DNA from: Hymenopus coronatus
Lineage: Eukaryota; Arthropoda; Insecta; Mantodea; Hymenopodidae
Reading direction: 5' to 3'
Length of the DNA: 64,000 bases
Assembly: GCA_030762935.1 (NCBI GenBank)
Contig: CM060886.1
Span: forward strand, 33,031,509-33,095,508
Below the pieces are notes generated by a model, which ran no database searches, was not told where the DNA came from, and saw only the letters and a program-made list of their open reading frames with translations. Both the position numbers and the translations under genes were made by a program. Of the stretch, positions 55,803 through 64,000 are shown in pieces; position 1 is the first letter of the stretch, and the number at the start of each line of letters is the position of its first letter.

Positions 55803-56655
55803 TCTGATGTGTACCATTCACATGACTTTCTCTACATCAAATTATTCTTAAAAAGCTCATACTTCTATTTACTTCATACTAATCAGTAACAAATTAGCAG
55901 AAATAGCCATATTACTTACTTCCTTTAAATAGAAGCGAAATAAGGGTGTACCATAGGTTAAAGTGATAATCAAAAGCTGGTTGCTATGTCACTGAAGTTC
56001 CTTTGTTTGTATGCACAGCAGTTGACAAGTTCCTATATCAGAAAAGTATAAGTTTTTCATAGCAGAAACCAAAAATAAGGAAGGTCTCTAAAACGACGAA
56101 CTCTACGAAAAAAATGTACATAACATAAATTGTGTGCTTTAACGTGCTCTACATTTTTTGTGTCGTAAGTTTTTGTCCATCTCTTACGGTTTAGCAGTTA
56201 TTCAAAATTCAGTTAAATTCATCCAAAATAAACTACTCTTCAGAGGCAATCCTCAGAAAATTCAAGATGTACCTTTTATTTGTCAGGTAAATATCTTTAA
56301 TATACGATATTTTAATCAAAATCGTTAGAGCCATTTTTGATAAAATCAAAATTTTCGAAAAAATTTTCATTAAAGGGTAGTTCGGGGTGGGGAGATTTTT
56401 CTCAAAATCTTCGTATCGCATTCCTGGAAGATACTAAACTTAAATACCAAGTTTGGCATTTTACCTACTTTTCGCTTTTGGGTTATCGTATTCACAGACA
56501 CACGGACACACGGACACACACACGGAACTTTTTCCGAAAATGCTTTTTTTAGATAAAGCGGAGCTTAAAACATATATTTCCGGTGAAATCTCAGTATCGA
56601 ATTTTTGGGTGGAGTGCAATACCTTCTCTGTACACTATGTGCACAGTGTGTAGAG
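55803..56655 (+). mobile_element. REP-A copy, near full length
   Basis: 5' TCTGATGTGTACCATTCACA; it stops inside the hairpin at TGCACAGTGTGTAGAG (56655), lacking AAAGTAA. CA tract at 56496-56523. Confidence 0.87.
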
Positions 56656-57201
56656 TCACCTCCCTCTACTGGAAGCAAGATAGTAACGTGTGTCATTTCA
56701 AAATGCTGGTGACCGATTTTTGCGGTCTTTCGAATTGGTTAATCGGGACTAGAGAGAAAATGGCTATTCGAAATTTACATGAATATAAGCAGGTTCTCAA
56801 GATTTTTGGAGTTTGCAGAATTGTTTTGTGTGCCTCTGGTAGAACATTTTGATTTTGGTATAATGCCTAAAATGACGGCGATTTTTCATCGCAGTTTCAG
56901 ACCGTTTAAATGGTTCCTTTCTGCTTGCATTTATAATCTCAGCAACGACTTCCCCCGTTAATTTCCTTGGTTTTCCCGATTTTGTACCCGTCTTTAATCC
57001 TCTTCACCGCGCTCCTAGAAACGTTTAATACAATACTGCACAACAAATCTACCCATTTGCAAAGCATTACCGTGCGCCCTGCTTCTCATATGCGCACAAT
57101 ACGGCCACGGATCACCTTATTTGTGTAAGGCATTGCTGACTGTCACCAAGCAAAATATAAAAAGCATGGAATAACTGTTTTTTTACACATAGCCATGTGC
57201 A
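56656..57201. other. Unannotated sequence
   Basis: No supported feature; the open plus frames here have no recognised domain. Confidence 0.35.
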
Positions 57202-57383
57202 GGACAGGAGTTGGATGGGTAGAGTCAGACGGAAAAATTCAATGTCATAGCCGGATTTGAACCGCGGATCTCCCGACCTCTAGCCGGTTGCTCTGCCACT
57301 GAGCTATAATGGCAACATGTCGGCATAGCATTGAATTTCTCAACTGACTCGCATGTTTCCCAGTAAACCACAAGGTAATCTCA
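57202..57383 (-). mobile_element. tRNA-like repeat S4, copy 2 (left arm of inverted pair)
   Basis: On the minus strand: a leader (CATTGAGATTACCTTGTGGT, GGGAAACATGCGAGTCAGTT), then a tRNA-like domain GCCATTATAGCTCAGTGGCA with box B GCGGTTCAAATCCGG, then TTTTTCCGTCTGACTCTACC. It is more complete than the plus copy beside it because it keeps the leader. Confidence 0.85.
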
Positions 57384-57384
57384 A

Positions 57385-57500
57385 TGTTGCCATGGTAGCT
57401 CAGTGGCAGAGCAACTGGCAAGAGATCGGGAGATCCGTGGTTCAAATCCCGGCTATGGCAATGAATTTTTCAGTCTGACTCTACCTGTCCAACTATTGAA
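57385..57500 (+). mobile_element. tRNA-like repeat S4, copy 3 (right arm of inverted pair)
   Basis: TTGCCATGGTAGCTCAGTGG with box B CGTGGTTCAAATCCCGGC. The ends TTGCCAT and ATGGCAA pair like an acceptor stem (57385-57391, 57453-57459). The anticodon arm does not fold convincingly, so a working tRNA is unlikely. It is followed by TGAATTTTTCAGTCTGACTC. It starts exactly where the minus copy's leader ends. Confidence 0.85.
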
Positions 57501-59167
57501 TTACATGTTACTACAACTGGAAAGCTACAACCCCGCCTCCTATTCCGGAAGTGCCAGAGGATATCAGAAGACGCTCGCTATAAATGCCCCTAAAGGCAAT
57601 CAGAAATTCGACGTCTTTTAATATTGTGCTCTGCATTTACAGCCTGCTCGTAAACTACTGGACCAATTATGTCTCTAGTGTAAACAACACACCAACACCA
57701 AACTCCAACTTTCCAATCATAATGAGGGATTTCTTGAACACGATGTGGATTTTCAGAAACCCAGTAAAGTGTTATGAGTGAACATCTATCACAGCAGACT
57801 TAAATGAATATAATTATTCATAAATCATGATGTTAAAATGCTATCAATTTTAAAGTATTTTTTGTTGCATCCTATTTCAATATCATACCCAGATGACTCA
57901 GTATTTCAGTTTTTCCATTATTTAAATGTTTACATTATTTCGGTAACGGTTTCCTTTATGCTATAAGTAAATAATAGAATTGGCGATTCTCTGAAGCATG
58001 TTGGACGCTACTGGCAGGCACAGAAGGCGTGGACGGGCTAGGTAAATTTATACTTATGGCAAGACAGCTGAGATCTGAGAAGGCTGCTATTAAGAAAGGG
58101 GGAGGAATAAGAACAACTAAACAAAAGTGACTACAACGTTTTACATACATATTCTTTTATGTCATACTTAGGCCACTGTTGTGGTATGCTTTTACATATT
58201 GTGTATATTATATGCATATATTTATTTTAAGAGTAGTTATCTATTATAAGAGGGTACATTTATGAAGGTGTACTCTGTGCTGTATATTTTTAAATTGCTG
58301 CATTTGAATATCTTTGTATTTTTATTTTGCTGTTTACTCTTTTAATTCTTTGTTGTTGTTTTAATATTGCTTTTTAGTGTGTATTACAAAATCACGTATG
58401 GTCTGTGGACCCGTGCGATTGATGAAGTTCAATGTATGATTTTGTTATGTCAATAAATACACTTATTCATTCATTCTATATTTCATATCTTTTTAACTAC
58501 TACATCATAAGTTGAGCCTTGTGGATGGGCATGTAGTCGACATTTAGGCTTCCAGATCGTATCCCTGTATAAATACCATGTTGCTTCATCTGAACAGTGT
58601 TCAGAACCCAGGCAACTGTATACTCGTATTTAGTTCTGTACGTGACGGGGAGATGACTACTTCAACGCGTGTCCACGGAGACCTTAGTGTCAGGCATCTG
58701 CTTCTGCACGCGCCCCGTAGATTGCATTAGGATGCCATCCTGTCCTCTAGTATACGTGGATAGATGGCAGATAATCGTAGTACTAAACATCTAATTAGGA
58801 ATTTAGAAATGACAGATCTGTCGGTCTACATCTCTATGTTTTGTTTTTATTAAATTTTCTCTTTTTGTTTTTGTTACATTTTAACTTGTGTTTGAAATAT
58901 GCACGTATGGACAACAACTCATGAGTATTTGTGTAATGACTTTAATAATTTGACACCAATGATGATATCTATCTACTAAACTAGATATAAACAGGAAGAG
59001 TAAATTAATTAATTTTTTAGAACATTCTATACAATTGTTTCTATACTGAGCGCATTAACACGTATAATCCTTTACTACGACACAAAGAATATTTAGCGCA
59101 TGAGGGATAACGCATGAGGCATAAGGCATGACGTATGTATGTGGGAGTGAATGTAAAGTAAATATAG
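57501..59167. other. Unannotated; possible LINE/processed 3' end at 58380-58478
   Basis: 58416-58478 has GATTGATGAAGTTCAATGTA, AATAAA (58452) and a terminal (ATTC)3 run, the layout of a retroposed 3' tail. No coding sequence upstream was recognised, so the element type is open. Confidence 0.35.
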
Positions 59168-60017
59168 TCTGATGTGTTCCATTCACATGACTTTCTCTAC
59201 ATCTCTGCAACAAATTAGTTTTAAAAAGCTCATGCTTCTATTTACTTCATGCTAATAGAGAAAAAATTAGCACAATTAGTCTTATTACTTGCTTCCTTGT
59301 AAGTAGAAGGGAAATAAGGGAGTAGTATAGGTTAAAGCGATAGTCAAAAGCGGTTGCTATGTGACTGAAGTTCCTTTGTTTGTATAGACAGGAGTTGACA
59401 AATTCCTGTATGAGAAAACAAAAACAAGGAATATCTAAAAAACTATCAACTCCACGAAAAAAAATGTACAAAACATAAATTGTGTGTTTTAATGTGCTCT
59501 ACATATTTTGTGTGGTAAGTTTTTGTCTACCTCTTACGGTTTAGCAGTTATGCAAAATTCCGTAAAATTCACTCAGAATAAAGTAGTCTTCAGAGGCTAT
59601 TTCCAGAAAATTCAAAATATATATTTTGTTTGTCAGGTAAATAATTTTAATATACGATATTTTAATCAAAATCGTTAGAGCCATTTTTAGATAATCAAAA
59701 TTTTCGAAATAGTTCCCTGTAAAGGGTAGTTTGGGGTGGGGAGATTTTTCTCAAAATCTTCGTGTCGCATTCCTGGAAGATACCAAACCTAAATACCAAG
59801 TTTGGTATTTTACCGACTTTTTGTTTTTGAGTTATCGTGTTGACAGACACACGGACACATGGACACACACACGGACGCACCTTTTTCTGAAAACACTTTT
59901 TTTGGATACAAGGGACCCTAAAACATATATTTCCGGTGAAATCTCGGTATCGAATTTGTTGGTGGAGTGCAATACCTTCTCTATACACTATGTACATAGT
60001 GCGTATAGAGAAAGTAA
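59168..60017 (+). mobile_element. REP-A copy, full length, well preserved
   Basis: 5' TCTGATGTGTTCCATTCACA and 3' ACACTATGTACATAGTGCGTATAGAGAAAGTAA, 850 bp. It keeps an intact palindrome AAATACCAAGTTTGGTATTT (59792-59811) and a long perfect terminal hairpin. A good reference copy for the family. Left flank ..AATATAG, right flank TAATTAACC. Confidence 0.92.
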
Positions 60018-60828
60018 TAATTAACCTAATGTTCCAAAAACCTACAGTAATTGTTTCATAAGTTAAAGCCCCGATATGACCATTGAAGTTAAAGGAGACT
60101 ATACAAGTGAAACAATAAAAAAAAAAAAAGCTTGGTAGAGCATTTTATGCAATCCAAGTAATATAAATATAAGTTTAATAACATAGTCTTCGAATGATAA
60201 GTACACATATTAATAACATTGTTTCTCAGATATTGTTTTAAAGTGAGCATAAATAAAAATGATGAAAGTGAAGATCCTGTGACAAAGCCTTGCTGGCCCG
60301 TAATGCGCACGTGTGTTAGAAATTTGCTTTGGAATACTTATAGCTGATGGTTGCATCTATTCGATCGGTTTAACATTTGAAGAGCCGAGGAATGAACACC
60401 TAGGCGCAATGAACACGTGCTAGAATGTTCGCGACTTATGGAAATTTCTGGTGTTTATTAATCGACAGCAATAAAAAGGGAGAGTGAGCCGTAAGAGTGA
60501 GAGAGAGCAGTCAACTGTCTATGCATCTCGAAGGTACGATAGAAAATTATACCGCTCAATTTTTGCGAAAGCAGTTGAATAAAAACGAGTAGTTGTAATC
60601 AGTTTTTCAAAGTTTTTTTTGTACAAGAAGAACAATTTGAAATATATTTTATTTATACTTTTCAAAATGTGTCATATGTCTTTATTGATTCACTAAAAGG
60701 CACGATTCTGCAATAAATACTATTGCGTAGATGATAATAAATGGACAGAGGATTAAATGTAATTATGTTGGCGTAAAGATGCAGCAATATTTCGATTGTG
60801 GGATTACTAGGAGAAGAAATAATGGAAT
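60018..60828. other. Unannotated sequence
   Basis: A run A11 at 60118-60128. GCAATAAAAAGGGAGAGTGAGC near 60469 is mildly promoter-like but unsupported. Confidence 0.35.
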
Positions 60829-60957
60829 AGATAGAGTCAGACTGAAAAATGTAATGCCAAAACCGGGATTTGAACCACGGATCTCCCAGTCTCTAGCAGG
60901 TTGCTCTACCATAGCAAAATGCCAGCATTGCATTGAATTTCTCAATTTCTCAATTCC
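60829..60957 (-). mobile_element. tRNA-like repeat S4, copy 4 (left arm of inverted pair)
   Basis: Minus strand: TTGAGAAATTCAATGCAATG, GCTATGGTAGAGCAACCTGC, box B GTGGTTCAAATCCCGG, and the 3' end TTTTTCAGTCTGACTCTATC. The D-arm region is shortened by a deletion. Confidence 0.8.
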
Positions 60958-61085
60958 CCAATGGGATTGTCATCTCAAAATAATTTGAGATCACCTTGTG
61001 GTTTACCAGGAAACATGCGAGGCAGTTGATATTCCGGCTATGATATTGAATTTTTCAGTCTGACTCTATCTTTCTAACTGCTGTC
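60958..61085 (+). mobile_element. tRNA-like repeat S4, copy 5 (right arm, internally deleted)
   Basis: The leader GGGATTGTCATCTCAAAATA ATTTGAGATCACC with a perfect hairpin ATCTCAAAATAATTTGAGAT (60972-60991) and CCTTGTGGTTTACCAGGAAA is joined directly to the last bases of the tRNA-like domain (CCGGCTATGATATTG) and TTTTTCAGTCTGACTCTATC. The tRNA core is deleted. Confidence 0.8.
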
Positions 61086-61534
61086 CTACACACTGCTTGT
61101 GTGAAAAAATCAATTAAATCAATACCAATTAATCGTTTTTACAGACAAGCTAAACTTAATCCTTTCTTTAACTAATCGCCCTTCTCATTCGCGGACTTAC
61201 ACCCCCAAGGACTTATAAGCCAGTGTCTAAGGTCGGTAGCTTTGAGGAGAAAACAAACTTTAACCACAAAATATCCAGAAAGGATGGTCAGCTTAATTTT
61301 CGGCTTGTAGTAAAGAACACGGAAACTAAATTTAAGAGAAAGAGATGACAGGAAATTCGCGAATCAAACAAATCATCACACATTTACAGTATTCGCCAAG
61401 ACACAGGAAAACCGTGCAGAAACCTTCAGTCAACTTGGTCAATCCCTGGGGTTGACCCGAATTCTTGCCAATGCGAGTCGCATGCGATACTTGAGCGCTA
61501 CTTCGGTCGGTTCAACCATCACCAGGAATAAACA
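61086..61534. other. Unannotated sequence
   Basis: GC-balanced, no recognised element or gene. Confidence 0.35.
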
Positions 61535-62218
61535 TCTGATGTGTTCCATTCACATGACTTTCTCTATATCACTGCAACAAAGTATTCTATTTACTTCATC
61601 TAATGGAGCAAAAATTAGCAGAAATAGTCTTATTACTTGCTTCCTTGTTAGTAGAAGCGAAATAAGGGGGCAGCATAGGTTAAAGTGATAGTCAAAAGCT
61701 GGTTGCTCTGCGACTGAAGTTCCTTTGTTTCTTTGGACACGAGTTCAGAAAGGCCTGTATGAGAAAAGTATAAGTCTTTATAGCTGAAAAAACAAGGAAA
61801 ATCTCAAAAACAATCAACACCATGAAAAAGTATAAATTGTTTGTTTTAAGGTGCTCTACATCTGTTGTGTGGTAAGCTTTGTCCATCTCTTACGGTTTAG
61901 CAGTTATGAAAAATTCCGTAAAATTGACCGAGAATAAAGTAGTCTTCAGAGGCTATTCCCAGAAAATTTAAAATATACATTTTAATTTTCATGTAAATGT
62001 CTTTAATATATGATATGTTAATAAAAATCGCTAGAGCCATTTTTTAGAAAATCAAAATTTTCGAAAAAAGTTCCATGTAAAGTGTAGTATGGAGCGGGGG
62101 GGGATTTATCTCAAAATCTTCGTGTCACATCCCTGGAAGATACTAAACTTAAATACCAAGTTTGGTATTTTACCGACTTTTCGTTTTTGAGTTATCGTGT
62201 TCACAGACACACGGACAC

Positions 62219-62285
<67 letters not shown>

Positions 62286-62421
62286 CCTTTTACTGAAAAT
62301 ATTTTTTTTATACAGGGGACCCTAAAACATATATTTCCGGTGAAATCTCGGTATCGAATTTTTTGGTGGAGTGCAATACCTTCTCTATGCACTATATACA
62401 TAGCACGTTTAGAGAAAGTAA
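61535..62421 (+). mobile_element. REP-A copy, full length, with expanded CA array
   Basis: 5' TCTGATGTGTTCCATTCACA; 3' GCACTATATACATAGCACGTTTAGAGAAAGTAA at 62421. An uninterrupted (AC)n array runs 62219-62282, the longest in the window, at the family's conserved CA position. Confidence 0.9.
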
Positions 62422-63389
62422 AAATGGCTGTTGCAGAAGGCACCAGAAATGTATATGTTAAGAAGTAATTATAACAAGTCCAGCATGAATGAATTCCTTT
62501 CATGTAAACTAACGGCCATAAAAAAGTGACGCATTCCCCTAGATCACAATAGTGTTTTCCATACGTAGAGCTTCAAACTTCAGTTAAGCAACTATGACTC
62601 CACCCAGCCGGCATCTGCTCTTTATGTGACCGACCTGAAAAGCAATTCAGAATCTCAAAATGAGCAAACTAGAGATGATGTTATCTATATTAAAAACAGT
62701 AATTCAGGTAGTCTTTTATGAAAGAGTTTTGTTACAATTAAATTACAAGCAAATCCCTGAATAATACGATACAATTCGCCCTCTATAGGAAGGATGAAGA
62801 ATTATTTGAATATGCCGTTAAACTAAACGACAGATGCGACATTTCTATGACAGCTTACATTATCGAGATAGAGAAAAAGACAAATTATTTGTTTGTTTAT
62901 TTATGTTTTCATTATATTACATTTTATCAACGGTATTACGCCATGAAAATATGTAGCTTGCATGTGGCTATGTCGGCATATTTTGGGTGAGGTAAATACC
63001 TAATAATCCAGTGGCTAAAGTTAATGCTTAAGAACAGAGCAGCTCACGTTGGCAGAGGGTGGGGCTATATTTGTCATTGCCAAACAACTAAACGGCTTAT
63101 ATGAACGTTAGTATTGCCATTGTTTATGGCAACAGCACCGCAGGTTTACTAAAATTATAACTGCGTGACTGTAATTATAACCTTACTAAGTTAGTAAGCA
63201 TTAAAATTATATACCTTTTTGGGTTTGATGTTAAATTAGGTTCGTAATAAATATCTATGTCGATAATCTAATTAAAGGTAGAAGTTTTTCAAAAAGTACG
63301 AAGCAAGATATTTAGTATACAGATGTTTCATGTTAATGTTATATACCTGATTTTAATGTATCTATTGTTTATTGTTTCTTTTATTTTTT
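62422..63389. other. Unannotated sequence
   Basis: No supported feature. Confidence 0.4.
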
Positions 63390-63519
63390 AGTTTCTCTAT
63401 ACGTACTATGTATATAGTGTATAGAGAAGGTATTGTAATGCACACAACAATTCATTCGATTCCGAGATTTCACCGAAAGGAAATGTTTTAGGTCACCCCT
63501 GAATCCGAAGAAAGCATTT
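63390..63519 (-). mobile_element. REP-A outer copy, 3' segment
   Basis: AGTTTCTCTATACGTACTAT through TGAATCCGAAGAAAGCATTT: the 3' 130 bp of a minus copy, interrupted after GCATTTTT exactly as at 18232. Confidence 0.8.
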
Positions 63520-63521
63520 TT

Positions 63522-64000
63522 ACTTTCTCTATACGAACTATGTACATAGTGTATAGAGAAGGTATTGCACTCCACCAAAAAATTCGATACAGAGATTTCA
63601 CCGGAAATATATGTTCTAGAGTTCCCTTATTTAAAAAAAGTATTTAAGTCCCCCCACCCCAAACTACTCTTTACATGGAACTTTTTTCTAACATTTTTAT
63701 TTTCTAAAAAATGGCTCTAACGATTTTGATTAAAATATGGTATATTAAAGACAAATAAAATGTAAATTTTGAATTTTCTGGGAATAGCCTCTGAAGACTA
63801 CTTTATTCCGAGTGAATTTTCCGGAATTTTGTATAATTGCTAAACCGTAAGAGATAGACAAAAACTTACCACACCAAAAATGTAGAGCACATTAAAACAC
63901 ACTATGTTGTATACATTTTTTTCTTGGAGTTGATCGTTTTTGAAATATTCCTTGTTTTTGTTTTCAGGGTCGAAAATCTTAATCTTTCTCATACGGGAAT
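63522..64000 (-). mobile_element. REP-A nested copy, runs off the window
   Basis: 3' hairpin ACTTTCTCTATACGAACTATGTACATAGTGTATAGAGAAGG from 63522. It carries a deletion of the CA tract and palindrome near 63638 (TATTTAAGTCCCCCCACCCC). The 5' end lies beyond 64000. Confidence 0.88.

Noticed and set aside
57385..57459. Functional tRNA gene
   Set aside because: The acceptor ends pair and box B is good, but the anticodon arm does not fold and related sequence is dispersed with the same flanks; it is a tRNA-like repeat.
62187..62503. Long THTHTH or VCVCVC open frames
   Set aside because: Produced by the (AC)n array, present in every frame without stops.

Overview
The window looks like repeat-dense eukaryotic nuclear DNA, most likely from an arthropod with a large genome. 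It is AT-rich and has no operon structure. I found no convincing host protein-coding gene on either strand. What can be supported is layers of transposable elements: two Tc1/mariner-type mariners, one DUF4817-type (Tc1/IS630-like) foldback element, an RTE/HmRTE-like LINE, two 5'-truncated jockey-like LINE fragments, one or two TIR elements, and at least eight sets of tRNA-derived SINE-like sequence. The arthropod call rests on the mariner, DUF4817 and LINE types; the species is not determinable from the sequence alone.

The dominant component is one interspersed family, called REP-A here. About 30 copies and fragments cover an estimated 25 kb, roughly 40% of the window (hand estimate). In its own orientation REP-A starts TCTGATGTGT, carries ACTTTCTCTA about 20 nt in, and has an internal palindrome AAATACCAAGTTTGGTATTT followed by a CA-rich tract. 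It ends in a strong hairpin (TTCTCTATAC..GTATAGAGAA) just before AAAGTAA. Full copies are about 820-900 bp. A 5' TC, a 3'-terminal hairpin and an asymmetric inverted repeat (subterminal on the left, terminal on the right) resemble non-autonomous Helitron2/Helentron-type elements. That classification is inference, because no Rep/helicase is present. Copies insert into A-runs and often into each other: nests lie at 18117-19578, 33485-35179, 35221-37756, 40569-41746, 51531-53197 and 63390-64000. Head-to-tail pairs lie at 2165-3649 and 29799-31484.

Layout. 1-3.7 kb: REP-A cluster with an inverted dimer. 4.3-4.7 kb: a SINE. 5.5-7.5 kb: a TIR element and a tandem partial duplicate, one of them hit by a SINE. 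8.3-10.4 kb: two REP-A copies. 10.8-12.1 kb: mariner 1. 12.1-19.6 kb: more REP-A. 20.2-21.05 kb: jockey fragment 1. 21.5-22.8 kb: SINEs and REP-A. 23.3-25.0 kb: a SINE and the DUF4817 foldback element. 25-29 kb: SINEs in unannotated sequence. 29.3-38 kb: dense nested REP-A. 38.5-39.9 kb: a LINE reverse transcriptase lying in an old REP-A copy. 40.5-46.5 kb: more REP-A. 47.25-49.33 kb: mariner 2 containing jockey fragment 2. 50.95-51.54 kb: a 14-unit minisatellite that appears to derive from a REP-A end. 52-64 kb: REP-A copies, inverted tRNA-like elements and a candidate promoter/LTR at about 54.5 kb.

The parts do not work together as a pathway. They form a record of successive insertions whose nesting gives relative ages. 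The best candidate for something undescribed is REP-A itself, with its habit of generating nested, tandem, inverted and minisatellite derivatives at its hairpin end.
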